IMG/VR virus record: IMGVR_UViG_3300028925_001748
Span: 1-27,836 of that record
From: a virus
Reading direction: 5' to 3' (one strand)
DNA length: 27,836 nt
Below, piece after piece: positions 10,011 to 17,326 of the stretch. The notes beneath the pieces were generated by a model that was given only the letters and a program-made list of their open reading frames with translations, made no database searches and was not told where the DNA came from. The translations under genes were made by a program, and so were the position numbers. Each line of letters starts with the position of its first letter. Positions within the stretch are counted from its first letter, which is position 1.

Positions 10011-10182
10011 CAATTATTTCCTCATCTTTAAATTCTTCAGCAAACTCATCAAAGTTTCTAATAAGTCTATGTTCAAAAGCTTCTAGCAAGTCTTTAGTGC
10101 TGATGTCTAGCAACTCAAGAACCAACAACTCATCTGCATTTACTATAATCTTTTCTTTAAGCTCTTCAAGTGTTAAGGACAT
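10000..10182 (-). CDS. Small acidic hypothetical protein
   Basis: Sixty residues, strongly acidic (MSLTLEELKEKI, ending FKDEEIIDET) and predicted helical throughout. It is wedged between endonuclease I and the DUF3310 gene with overlaps of 10 and 11 bases, which is typical of a genuine translated gene in this operon. The pattern EL..LELLDIS..DLLEAFE..LI.N..EF recalls small proteins that travel with T7-like endonuclease I genes in marine phages. Function unknown; a binding partner or inhibitor of a replication protein is only a guess. Confidence 0.75.
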   Translation of the reverse strand: MSLTLEELKEKIIVNADELLVLELLDISTKDLLEAFEHRLIRNFDEFAEEFKDEEIIDET

Positions 10183-10550
10183 GGCTTCTTCTTCCCTTTA
10201 ATATACTTTGTCATTTCCTTTGCTGTGTCAACCGTGTAGTGCTTAAAGTTATTCTTCTCACACCACTCGCCCATTGTAATCTTACCGCCTTTCCTTACCT
10301 TCTTGCTTGGGTTGCTTAGGACAAACACTAGTTCCCAGTTGTCGAGACTATCTCGCACCGCTGTATACTTCTGTGTATCACCTGCCCTAAAGAACCCTTT
10401 GCACTCTATCAATACCTTCTTGTCTTCATGTACAAAGTCCGGTATGTACTTCCTGTGTGTCGTGTAAGGTAAGCTGTAAGGCTCAAACTTATACTGACTG
10501 TCTAACTTCTCTGATAAGTTCTTCTCAAGTCCTGACCTAAACTGAGTCAT
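10173..10550 (-). CDS. Endonuclease I, Holliday-junction resolvase (T7 gp3-like)
   Basis: A 125-residue PD-(D/E)xK nuclease. The core reads RSGLE near the start, then KYIPDFV and VLIECKGFF, giving Glu9, Asp38, Glu49 and Lys51 as counterparts of T7 endonuclease I E20, D55, E65 and K67. In T7 the enzyme resolves branched DNA before packaging and degrades host DNA. A GAGG ribosome site sits 9 bases before the ATG. It overlaps the exonuclease gene by 14 bases and lies in the expected replication cluster. Length is close to the T7 protein (149 residues). Confidence 0.92.
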   Translation of the reverse strand: MTQFRSGLEKNLSEKLDSQYKFEPYSLPYTTHRKYIPDFVHEDKKVLIECKGFFRAGDTQKYTAVRDSLDNWELVFVLSNPSKKVRKGGKITMGEWCEKNNFKHYTVDTAKEMTKYIKGKKKPCP

Positions 10551-11298
10551 CTAAAGTATCCTCTATCGTTAGCCTACGAAAGCCATCCCAATCCCTACGC
10601 ATATAGATCAAGTTCCAACATACCTCTAGCCTGTCCTGCCAATCTTCAGGGTGAGCCTTTTGCCACGCCTCTTGTACCTTAGCAAGCATGTCAGGCTTAC
10701 GGACATCAGCTAGAAGCTTCTCTGCTCTCTTAACGCCAATGCCTACAAGACCTTGAATGTTATCGGTAGAGTCTCCTGTAAGCATCTGTAAGCACATCTT
10801 ATAGTAGCCTTGGTCTTTACACACATGGTATAAAGTTTCTTTGTTAAAGTTATAATGCCAACCCTCTACCATGTCAATGTCTTTATCTATGTGAGCTATG
10901 ACAAAATGTTCCTTGGCATCTAAAGCCTCTTGCGCCCATATACTTACTACATCATCTGCTTCACAATTGTCAGACTTAAAGTGTCCTAAGCTATAAGCGT
11001 ACTCATTAAGAGCCTTGCGTTTTTCCGTTAGCTTAGGGTCTGGGTCTTCCTCTTTCCCTTCCTTAAGATTACGTTTACCTTTATAGTCTGCTTCTATTTT
11101 ATAACGGAAGTTACCTTCACCTTTAATAGCCACAGCTATCTCAGAACTACAAGTCTCCCACTCAATATTTTCAATTTCTTCCTTATAGTATTTCTTAGCT
11201 TGGTCAAGAGTAATGTCTTTAAGTGCTATCCGGTAGATAATTGAATCAGCATCAACAAAACATTTGTCAAAGGGCTTACCTTTTGGTTTAGTATTCAT
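10537..11298 (-). CDS. 5'-3' exonuclease, FEN/PIN-like (T7 gp6-like)
   Basis: A 253-residue metal-dependent nuclease. Acidic metal-binding motifs appear in order: VDADS (Asp16, Asp18), CEADD (Glu113, Asp115, Asp116), HIDKD (Asp138, Asp140) and GDSTDN (Asp176, Asp179). A helix-3-turn-helix DNA-binding element follows (IQGLVGIGVKRAEKLL). T7 gp6 removes RNA primers and degrades host DNA; the same role is inferred here. It overlaps the GIY-YIG gene by 11 bases upstream and endonuclease I downstream. All catalytic acids expected for the family are visible. Confidence 0.92.
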   Translation of the reverse strand: MNTKPKGKPFDKCFVDADSIIYRIALKDITLDQAKKYYKEEIENIEWETCSSEIAVAIKGEGNFRYKIEADYKGKRNLKEGKEEDPDPKLTEKRKALNEYAYSLGHFKSDNCEADDVVSIWAQEALDAKEHFVIAHIDKDIDMVEGWHYNFNKETLYHVCKDQGYYKMCLQMLTGDSTDNIQGLVGIGVKRAEKLLADVRKPDMLAKVQEAWQKAHPEDWQDRLEVCWNLIYMRRDWDGFRRLTIEDTLDDSV

Positions 11299-11773
11299 GT
11301 ATCACTTCCAGTATTAGCTCGTTAGCTATAGCATGTGGTAATCTAAACCACTCGTTAATGTTGTCGCACTCTTTGGCTAGTCTTGCGTGTGCCGCAGCTT
11401 CCCCTGCTCTCCTGTCGTTTACCTCATAAGAGTACAGTAAAGTATAATCTCTGAAGGGTGAGGACGTTTGATAATTCTTAATCCTATCCATAGCGTCTAC
11501 TGCCATCCCTACCTTTACCCAACCTTCCCAAGCAGGGTTCGTGATTATATACACCTGACCCTCTGGACTAGTATCGTAGTTCGCTAAGGAACTAAAGGCC
11601 GCTTCCTCAAACCCTTTGTAGCGTCCTGCTTTGTACAGGGGGTGAGTCTTCTTGACTTCCTTACCGTTGACCCACATGCGTTTGGCATCCCTTGCCTGTA
11701 CCGCTGACTTATTATCCTTGTAGTACTTACCTTTAGTGGGTGTCTGCCCAAGTGTTTCCGACTTTGTAATCAC
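11288..11773 (-). CDS. GIY-YIG nuclease (T5orf172/MUG113 type)
   Basis: The C-terminal half has the GIY-YIG fold in its diverged T5orf172/MUG113 form: EGQVYIITNPAWEGWVKVGMA, then a DRIKNYQTSSP arginine helix, a glutamate in RAGEAAAHARL and a final NEWF. An N-terminal segment (AKRMWVNGKEVKKTHPLYKAGRY) often accompanies this domain in phages. The start is uncertain. The frame is open up to an ATG at 11887, but that would overlap the DNA polymerase 3' end by 155 bases. I chose the GTG at 11773 because residues just after the polymerase stop look coding; the ATG at 11677, with AAGGG 11 bases upstream, is the alternative. The role could be a free-standing homing-type nuclease or a DNA repair enzyme. 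Confidence 0.78.
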   Translation of the reverse strand: MITKSETLGQTPTKGKYYKDNKSAVQARDAKRMWVNGKEVKKTHPLYKAGRYKGFEEAAFSSLANYDTSPEGQVYIITNPAWEGWVKVGMAVDAMDRIKNYQTSSPFRDYTLLYSYEVNDRRAGEAAAHARLAKECDNINEWFRLPHAIANELILEVIHEY

Positions 11774-13460
11774 CCTCAAGTGGGCAGTTGAGTTTGTAGT
11801 AGAGTCCTGCGGCTTGCATACAGCTTGTGGCAAGTCTCCCAAAGACATCTGATTTGTCTGCTCTAACTTCCGTTTGGATTTCATCATGTATATTACCTAT
11901 AAAGTTATAGTCTATACCCCATAGTATAGCATATTCGTCAAGTAAACACAACGCTTTCTTCATTACAATCGCACCTGCTGACTGCAATAAAGTGTTCAAT
12001 GCCGCGTGTGCTGATCGTACATAGACCCTTCTTTTATCCAATCCAAGAACATAGCCTCTTCCAGATGCCACCCCAACTCGCTCTCGTAATCTTCCAAGAG
12101 ATGGCGTATTTGCAAGGAACTTTTCCTTAAGTCGTTTACCATCAACTGCAGTTCCCCCAACGATACTTCCGATTTTTGCGTCCCCTGCTCCATATAGGAA
12201 AGCGTATATAAAAGTCTTTGCTTGATCTCTAGTTTCAAGGCCCGCAGCCAACTGGTTTGCCGTGTGAATATCTCCGTTGAGTACTTCATTTGTGTATCCC
12301 TCGTCGTTCATGTAGTGTGCTAACATTCTAAGCTCTAGCTGAGATGCGTCCATACCTACCAACTTGTATCCCTCTGGCACAGTCCACACATCTCTGCACT
12401 CTCTGCCGTAAGGTGAATACACTGCCGGAATTTGTCCCATGTTCGGACTACTGTGTGTCATGCGTCCTGTCACAGCACCGTTGGAATTAACGTAGCCGTG
12501 AACCCTTCCGTCATCCTTAACTGCCTCTAGCCAACTCTGAACCTGTGCTATGCGCTTCTGTAGCATAAGGTACTCACCTATCAACGCGGCCTCCGGTATG
12601 TCTTTGACTGCTCTAAGCACTGCCTCGTCAACAATAGGCTGTCCCTTCTCAGTGAACTGCTTAGGCTTCCAACCGTAGTACTGCAGGTGTCTGCCTATCT
12701 GCTGTCGTGAACCTAGATTAAACACTGGGAAGTCTATGCGGCTAAAAGGTGCTATAGCTGTTTCCCATTGCTCTCCTAGGAACTTGAGTCCGACAATAGA
12801 GATCGTGCCATCTTTCTTAATCTTTGGTGTGACTTGTTTAATAAATGTTGCCAATGGTTTAAAAACTTCATGCACTTTGTCTTCAAGGTCATACTTCTTC
12901 TCCTTTAGTTCAGCTAACAATAAAAAACACTTCTCTTGGTCTAAGAGCCAACCTGTTTTAATCTGGCTTGAAATAATACCCTGTACTTGATGCTCAAGAT
13001 CAATGCATTCAGGCTCAAAACCCTTAAGCTCAGAAAGTAATCTCTTGTACACCAACGTATTAACTTTAACATCCTGTACACAATACTCCAACATATCATG
13101 CGAGAAATTATCCCAATCATTATAATCACCTTTTGGTTGGTTTAGTGTCTGCCCCCAACTCTCTAAAGAATGTCCACCGTCCCTTGAGGGATTCGCTAGT
13201 CTTGATAGGACTAGGGTGTCCGTAATCTTACACTTGCTAAAATCAGTACCTAATAACCTCTCCAACACTGGTATGTCATAGCCAATTATATTATGGCCTA
13301 TCACTTCACAGTTATCAAAGCCCAGAAGCCACTCATTGAAGTCAAATAAACTGAAGCCATGAAACTCAAAGAACTCTTCAGTGCCTACAATGTGAGCAAC
13401 GATACACCACACCCTATCAGGGTTTAAACCGTTAGCCTCTATGTCAAATACTATTTTCAT
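11733..13460 (-). CDS. Family A DNA polymerase with 3'-5' exonuclease (T7 gp5-like)
   Basis: A 575-residue replicative polymerase. Proofreading motifs: FDIEANGL (Asp6, Glu8), GYDIP (Asp62) and YCVQD (Tyr126, Asp130). Polymerase motifs: A, GMDASQLELR (Asp371); B, RDQAKTFIYAFLYGAG (Arg411, Lys415, Tyr419); C, NIHDEIQ (His525, Asp526). The residue matching E. coli Pol I Phe762 is tyrosine, as in T7 (Tyr526). It is about 130 residues shorter than T7 gp5, and part of the difference falls in the thumb, where T7 carries the thioredoxin-binding loop. The C-terminus GNTWADTH matches the T7 end, so it is complete. The ATG overlaps the helicase stop (TAATG). Confidence 0.97.
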   Translation of the reverse strand: MKIVFDIEANGLNPDRVWCIVAHIVGTEEFFEFHGFSLFDFNEWLLGFDNCEVIGHNIIGYDIPVLERLLGTDFSKCKITDTLVLSRLANPSRDGGHSLESWGQTLNQPKGDYNDWDNFSHDMLEYCVQDVKVNTLVYKRLLSELKGFEPECIDLEHQVQGIISSQIKTGWLLDQEKCFLLLAELKEKKYDLEDKVHEVFKPLATFIKQVTPKIKKDGTISIVGLKFLGEQWETAIAPFSRIDFPVFNLGSRQQIGRHLQYYGWKPKQFTEKGQPIVDEAVLRAVKDIPEAALIGEYLMLQKRIAQVQSWLEAVKDDGRVHGYVNSNGAVTGRMTHSSPNMGQIPAVYSPYGRECRDVWTVPEGYKLVGMDASQLELRMLAHYMNDEGYTNEVLNGDIHTANQLAAGLETRDQAKTFIYAFLYGAGDAKIGSIVGGTAVDGKRLKEKFLANTPSLGRLRERVGVASGRGYVLGLDKRRVYVRSAHAALNTLLQSAGAIVMKKALCLLDEYAILWGIDYNFIGNIHDEIQTEVRADKSDVFGRLATSCMQAAGLYYKLNCPLEGDYKVGNTWADTH

Positions 13461-15088
13461 TAAAACTCCGTCTCATTACCTACTGGACAACTGGTTTCTA
13501 TCATTCTACCAGACTCCTTATCATAATACAGGTAACAGGCCGGTCCTGTCAAGCCCACGAACCTATTTTTTAACACTCTCACACAGGTTGTGTTACGTGT
13601 CTCAGGGTCTGCGTGTTGCTGATCTCGCTCTAAACCAATAACTATGTCGCTAAGTTGCGCGATTGCCGCTGAACCTCTGAGTTCTCCCAAGCTGATCTTA
13701 CCGCCATCTTCATGTGCCTTTGAGCCACTAGGTCTACGCAAGTGTGATACTAAAAATAGCCCTACACCTGTCTCTTGTACTAGCTTACGCAAATTGGTCA
13801 TAATGCTGTCGATAGCTTTACGCTCGTCACCGTTGTCCTGATCGCTGACCACGATGCTGAGGTGATCTAGAATTATCCACTTGCAGTCCAAGCCTTTAGC
13901 CATGTAACGTATGCGGCCTAATAGGTTATCCTCGCTCGTAGAACCCCAATGGTCAAACATATAGATACGTCCTGAGCCTAACGTCCTGTCCCAATAGCCC
14001 TTCTTCTCTTCCTGTGATACCGTCTTGTCAAGGTGAAGCTGCTTGTTAGCCTCTATGGACATGATGCCTAAAGCTGTCTTGGGGATGTCCTCCTCTAACG
14101 CTAGGATACCAATGTTATCCTCAGTAGCACCTAGTAGATAATGCTCTAGCTCTCTGACTATCTGAGACTTACCCATGCCTGAGCCGGAGGTAATGGTGAC
14201 TAGCTCCTTGGGTCTAAAGCCGTGGGTATATTCATTAAGACAAGCCCACGGATAGTCGATTGACTTCACGTTGGACTGCTTAATAATCATGTCCCATGTC
14301 TCATTACCTGCCACGATACCGTCAGGCTGATAGGTCTTAGCGTTCCACCACTCCTTAACAAAGTCCTGCACCTTACGAGCCTTGAGCATGTCCCCTGCAT
14401 CCTTCATGGGCAGTGTAACATTCTTAGCCTTATTGGGGGTGAACAAGTCCAGTACTGACCTTGCGGCCTCTTGTCCGGCCTTGTCATTGTCAAAACATAT
14501 AATAACGTTGTCGAACGTCTCAAGCCATTCAAGATTAGCCTTGATGTCTTTAGCCGCACTAGCCGCACCCGACCTAATGGATACTACAGGCCATTTGCCA
14601 TCGAACATCTCATTAACTGCCAGAGCGTCTGCCTCTCCTTCTACTACTGTTATGTACTTACCGCCTGACTTGAATGCTTGTTGACCAAAGAGTCCTGCAT
14701 TGTCAAAGGAGCCTGTCGCATAAAATTGTTTGTTCTCTACTATACGTACCTTAGTCCCTGTAGCCACGCCTGTATCTTTATCGTGGTATGGGTAGTGGTG
14801 CTTGGTAATTGTCCCATCAGTACCGTACTCAACTGTGACACCATACCGCTTGGATGTCTCTTGGTTGATTCTACGATCAGGGATTGCCGCTATTACACCT
14901 GTCATTTCTAATATCCTTGTAGGCTTGTTGTTACTTGATAATTGACTGATCTGTCCGCTGCCGTGTTCATAGTGACCACAACCACCCGAAAAACAGGTGG
15001 CGTGGCCGTCTGAATAACGAGCCAGATTGTCGGATGAACCGCACGATGGGCATGGCTCATGTCTAACAAAGGTTGACTCGACTGACAT
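13460..15088 (-). CDS. Primase-helicase (T7 gp4-like)
   Basis: A 542-residue bifunctional replication protein. A Cys4 zinc site lies at residues 13-37 (CPSC and CFSGGC). The TOPRIM primase core has VVEGEADA (Glu150) and ICFDNDKAG (Asp200, Asp202). The RecA/DnaB-type helicase domain has Walker A GSGMGKS (302-308), Walker B WIILDH (Asp408), LFLVSHLRRP, and the GELRGSAAIAQLSD segment. It should unwind DNA and lay primers for the adjacent polymerase. Single-base TAATG overlaps join it to SSB upstream and polymerase downstream. Length is close to T7 gp4 (566). Confidence 0.97.
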   Translation of the reverse strand: MSVESTFVRHEPCPSCGSSDNLARYSDGHATCFSGGCGHYEHGSGQISQLSSNNKPTRILEMTGVIAAIPDRRINQETSKRYGVTVEYGTDGTITKHHYPYHDKDTGVATGTKVRIVENKQFYATGSFDNAGLFGQQAFKSGGKYITVVEGEADALAVNEMFDGKWPVVSIRSGAASAAKDIKANLEWLETFDNVIICFDNDKAGQEAARSVLDLFTPNKAKNVTLPMKDAGDMLKARKVQDFVKEWWNAKTYQPDGIVAGNETWDMIIKQSNVKSIDYPWACLNEYTHGFRPKELVTITSGSGMGKSQIVRELEHYLLGATEDNIGILALEEDIPKTALGIMSIEANKQLHLDKTVSQEEKKGYWDRTLGSGRIYMFDHWGSTSEDNLLGRIRYMAKGLDCKWIILDHLSIVVSDQDNGDERKAIDSIMTNLRKLVQETGVGLFLVSHLRRPSGSKAHEDGGKISLGELRGSAAIAQLSDIVIGLERDQQHADPETRNTTCVRVLKNRFVGLTGPACYLYYDKESGRMIETSCPVGNETEF

Positions 15089-15456
15089 TAAAACTCCTCA
15101 CCATCATCTTGCTCTGCTACTTCCAACACCTTGATCTTGTTAAGGTAGGTGCTAGTACCGTGTACTGGATGCGGTGCGCCTGATTCTGCCCACAGTAACC
15201 GTACCTTAGAGCCACGACCAATCCGACCAGTAAAGGGCATACCCTCTTTGTCATAGACAGGTACGTCATACTTGGTGCTAAACTTCCGTTGTTTGACTCC
15301 TTCATACTCTCGCATCTTAACGCCTAAGCCTGATAGACTACTAGCGGTGTCCTCGTCTACGCTAATAACGACTGAGTATTTACCTGTAGACTGACCCTGA
15401 TACATTTCGTGGGTGTCTAGGTTCTCAAATGCTAATGTTCCTTCTACTACTGCCAT
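15088..15456 (-). CDS. Single-stranded DNA binding protein (T7 gp2.5-type role)
   Basis: A 122-residue protein, beta-rich as for an OB fold, ending in an acidic tail with a terminal phenylalanine (EQDDGEEF). T7 gp2.5 also ends in an acidic tail with an essential C-terminal Phe that contacts the polymerase and helicase. It lies directly before the primase-helicase, with a one-base overlap, and is the first gene after the consensus promoter at 15546-15574. AGGAAG lies about 6 bases before the ATG. It is shorter than gp2.5 (232 residues). Sequence identity to gp2.5 is not obvious, so the assignment rests on tail, size, fold pattern and position. Confidence 0.82.
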   Translation of the reverse strand: MAVVEGTLAFENLDTHEMYQGQSTGKYSVVISVDEDTASSLSGLGVKMREYEGVKQRKFSTKYDVPVYDKEGMPFTGRIGRGSKVRLLWAESGAPHPVHGTSTYLNKIKVLEVAEQDDGEEF

Positions 15457-15477
15457 AGTTACTTCCTCGCTTGTTAT

Positions 15478-15491
15478 GATACTTAAGTATC
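15478..15491. promoter_or_regulatory. 14-bp perfect palindrome, operator candidate in the SSB leader
   Basis: GATACTTAAGTATC is a perfect inverted repeat without spacer. It lies between the promoter at 15546-15574 and the SSB start, about 20 bases before the ATG. A second copy of CTTAAGTAT is at 15537-15545, just beyond the -10 box. It could bind a dimeric repressor or act on the RNA; nothing in the window identifies a partner. Confidence 0.5.
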
Positions 15492-15545
15492 GTTTAGTTA
15501 AACTTTAATTATAATCTTTAAAATATTCCTTTGCTTCTTAAGTAT

Positions 15546-15574
15546 ATTATACTGCTAATTGATTGACCTGTCAA
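15546..15574 (-). promoter_or_regulatory. Consensus sigma70 promoter for the replication genes
   Basis: Read on the minus strand: TTGACA (15569-15574), a 17-base spacer, then TATAAT (15546-15551). Both boxes match the bacterial consensus at all six positions. The expected start is near 15539, giving a leader of about 80 bases to the SSB gene. The -35 box lies inside the 3' end of the zinc-ribbon gene, so the replication module can be transcribed independently of the early genes by unmodified host polymerase. Confidence 0.9.
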
Positions 15575-15749
15575 GCACCAATTCATCTAATTTTATTTCA
15601 GTGCTTGAATCATTCCACGCATCTTGCATTGCATCCATTGAATACCTAGCACAAACATTACATAGGTCTAAATGGTGTCCGGTGTTGTGGTCAATACGCT
15701 TAAGTTCGTATTCGTTCATAATAGTGTCACATGCTTTGCATCTACTCAT
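15555..15749 (-). CDS. Small zinc-ribbon-like early protein
   Basis: Sixty-four residues with two CxxC pairs (Cys4/Cys7 in CKACD and Cys30/Cys33 in CNVCA), the spacing of a zinc ribbon. GAGGTG sits about 7 bases before the ATG, and the ATG overlaps the preceding stop (ATGA). Small proteins with the N-terminal pattern CKACDTIMxxYELKRID are familiar from marine T7-like phages. It may bind a host protein or nucleic acid, but function is unknown. Confidence 0.8.
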   Translation of the reverse strand: MSRCKACDTIMNEYELKRIDHNTGHHLDLCNVCARYSMDAMQDAWNDSSTEIKLDELVLDRSIN

Positions 15750-15964
15750 TTAAACACCTCATTATACTTCTTTGTCATATTCTTGTATGAATTATTATAG
15801 TACTCGTCCGTCATTTGCTTGGTTACTCTAGCCATTAGCTCAGAGAGGGGCATACAGTATACTTGATACTCTATAAGCTCATTGACCATGTTCTGAGCCT
15901 CTGGCTCTATCCACTCGCTAGGCTCATACTCGTAGCCTATTAGTTCCTCCTTAATCTTGCTCAT
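15746..15964 (-). CDS. Hypothetical small early protein (acidic, helical)
   Basis: About 72 residues from the ATG at 15964 (MSKIKEELIGYEYEPSEW), with a tyrosine-rich C-terminus (DEYYNNSYKNMTKKYNEVF). No domain is recognised. The start has no good ribosome site; a TTG at 15976 is also in frame. Overlaps of 14 bases with the gene before and 4 bases (ATGA) with the gene after suggest translation by coupling. Confidence 0.65.
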   Translation of the reverse strand: MSKIKEELIGYEYEPSEWIEPEAQNMVNELIEYQVYCMPLSELMARVTKQMTDEYYNNSYKNMTKKYNEVFK

Positions 15965-16145
15965 ATACTTGTCCAAAGGTGATTAATATGAAAGGTAAGT
16001 ATAGCATTAAGCCCATGAAAGGTAAAGCCCCTACCTCTTCCGTCTGTTTGTCCACTGTCCACACTGCGCGACTGTCTGCAATCTCTAAGAATACTCCGCA
16101 ACCATTGATAAGCTCTATGGTTAAATGTCTATTAAATATCATCAT
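15951..16145 (-). CDS. Small single-span membrane protein, hypothetical
   Basis: Sixty-four residues (MMIFNRHLTIELINGCGVFLEI at the start). Residues about 42-59 are a continuous hydrophobic segment (PFMGLMLYLPFILITFG), a likely transmembrane helix, followed by a short charged tail. GGAG lies 8 bases before the first ATG, and the start overlaps the preceding stop. Early-gene position makes a host-envelope role possible; no lysis signature is visible. Confidence 0.65.
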   Translation of the reverse strand: MMIFNRHLTIELINGCGVFLEIADSRAVWTVDKQTEEVGALPFMGLMLYLPFILITFGQVYEQD

Positions 16146-16309
16146 ACGCTTGTCTCCATTAATCCTGCTTTAGCTTTGAGTGACGCTATAGCCGCATCTA
16201 TCTCCCATTTCTGCATAGGTTCATACTCGTATGCATCAGGTAACTCTTGGGTATCGTGTAGGTCGTCACCATGTAGCCAATCTCTTGCATCGTCATCCCA
16301 ACCACTCAT
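16142..16309 (-). CDS. 55-residue acidic hypothetical protein
   Basis: The frame starts MSGWDDDARDWLHGDD and ends KAKAGLMETSV. It is acidic at the N-terminus and helical at the C-terminus. A G-rich ribosome site (GGGGGTG) lies about 5 bases before the ATG. ATGA overlaps join it on both sides to neighbouring frames, which is the main reason to believe it. It fills what would otherwise be a 160-base hole in a packed operon. No family recognised. Confidence 0.7.
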   Translation of the reverse strand: MSGWDDDARDWLHGDDLHDTQELPDAYEYEPMQKWEIDAAIASLKAKAGLMETSV

Positions 16310-16470
16310 AAGTCACCCCCAAGCACTACAACTGCCATTGTGTACAATATAAGGGTTACTACAGCCGTTCCAACGCTTAAGAGTCCCCATCCTACCACTT
16401 CAACTATAAACGTATTACGTGCGTCTCTGTGGGCTTCTCGCTTGTCCATAAATATCTTTGCTTTATTCAT
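16306..16470 (-). CDS. Small membrane protein, hypothetical
   Basis: Fifty-four residues from the ATG at 16470. A perfect AGGAGG lies 7 bases upstream (16478-16483), so this start is preferred over the frame's earlier ATG at 16512; the ATG at 16473 is only 4 bases from the site. The N-terminus is charged (MNKAKIFMDKREAHRDARN) and residues about 20-50 are hydrophobic (one long or two short spans). The stop overlaps the next start (ATGA). Function unknown. Confidence 0.68.
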   Translation of the reverse strand: MNKAKIFMDKREAHRDARNTFIVEVVGWGLLSVGTAVVTLILYTMAVVVLGGDL

Positions 16471-16552
16471 CATTGTTCCTCCTATCATGTTTACCTGATT
16501 CCCAGACTGCATAAAGTCCAGACGTAATTAATAGTATACTCATTACTGCCAT
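16463..16552 (-). CDS. 29-residue membrane-like micropeptide, tentative
   Basis: The frame reads MAVMSILLITSGLYAVWES and ends with a polar tail. The first 17 residues are hydrophobic. The ATG overlaps the stop of the 43-residue gene (TAATG) and its own stop lies inside the start of the next gene, exactly as in the rest of the operon. There is no strong ribosome site of its own. It is real only if coupling works; chance cannot be excluded at this size. Confidence 0.45.
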   Translation of the reverse strand: MAVMSILLITSGLYAVWESGKHDRRNNDE

Positions 16553-16683
16553 TATGTTACCGCCAATAGTTTTTTTAACTTGTTGATCTCAGACTGCCAA
16601 ACCTTTTTTGCTCTAGCGTTTGAATACCAATCACGCTGTTTTTCATGGTGTTTAATCTTGCGCTTTATGTCTGATATGCTCAT
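16552..16683 (-). CDS. 43-residue basic helical hypothetical protein
   Basis: The frame starts MSISDIKRKIKHHEKQRDW and ends KLKKLLAVT. It is Lys-rich, with heptad-like spacing that suggests a short coiled coil or nucleic acid contact. GAGGTG sits about 7 bases before the ATG. The start overlaps the upstream stop (ATGA) and its stop overlaps the next ATG (TAATG). No family recognised. Confidence 0.62.
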   Translation of the reverse strand: MSISDIKRKIKHHEKQRDWYSNARAKKVWQSEINKLKKLLAVT

Positions 16684-16901
16684 GCTGTCACCTCTATATT
16701 TTCAATTCTGTTTATAAATTGTTGCGCATCATTTTCAGTTTTAAAATACGGGCTTTTAAAATCGTCGTTATTAATATAAAAACTATTCTTTATTGGCTCG
16801 TACAAATGACTGATAGATTGGGAACCATCAACATAAAACAATGTAATCCCTGCTGTGGGTGAAGAATAAAACCTTTTATATTCAAAACTTTTAATTTTCA
16901 T
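16680..16901 (-). CDS. Hypothetical early protein, 73 residues
   Basis: The protein begins MKIKSFEYKRFYSSPTAGITLFY and has a C-terminal helical stretch (TENDAQQFINRIENIEV). Its alternating beta pattern and aromatic content suggest a small compact domain. It is linked by ATGA overlaps to both neighbours. No motif is recognised, and it shares no obvious similarity with other proteins in the window. Confidence 0.7.
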   Translation of the reverse strand: MKIKSFEYKRFYSSPTAGITLFYVDGSQSISHLYEPIKNSFYINNDDFKSPYFKTENDAQQFINRIENIEVTA

Positions 16902-17326
16902 ACTGTCACCTCATTGTTGCCTAAAAAGTTAATGTCAACGCACCGCTGATAATCATCTTTAGGGTATGTCCCCAGATTGAACGTTTCACCAACAAAATAA
17001 TCTTTACAGCTTCGCTCAGTAGATTGTGGGCTAGTGGATGTCATGTAATTATATTTTGGATCATCAAACAGCACTTCAACACTGTTTAAGGGCTGAATCA
17101 ATGCTTCTTTAATAGAGTCTAACGTCAATCTGTTGTAATGCGTCCCTATTGTAACTGTGACTCGTTTATTCTCATAATTGGTAATGCCGTAACCATGCAT
17201 TGAATCGACAGCAGTCACCACCTTATAGCCATCAATCATAAAAGAATAGCGTGGGTTGCCTATGTAACTACTAGGCAATCGTTTAATGTCAGATACTATG
17301 CCAGTGTGTCTTGTAATATTTTTCAT
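16898..17326 (-). CDS. Hypothetical early protein, 142 residues
   Basis: The N-terminal ~65 residues (HTGIVSDIKRL, RYSFMIDGYKVVTAVD, KRVTVTIGTHYNRLTLDSI) alternate like a five-strand barrel, so an OB- or SH3-type fold is conceivable. The C-terminal half has two cysteines (in RSCKDYF and QRCVDINF). GAGG lies 8 bases before the ATG, after a 73-base gap without an evident promoter. It overlaps the downstream gene by ATGA. Function unknown. Confidence 0.72.
   Translation of the reverse strand: MKNITRHTGIVSDIKRLPSSYIGNPRYSFMIDGYKVVTAVDSMHGYGITNYENKRVTVTIGTHYNRLTLDSIKEALIQPLNSVEVLFDDPKYNYMTSTSPQSTERSCKDYFVGETFNLGTYPKDDYQRCVDINFLGNNEVTV

Noticed and set aside
11996-12289. 97-residue minus-strand frame inside DNA polymerase
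   Set aside because: It overlaps motifs A and B of the polymerase in another frame, so it is a shadow.
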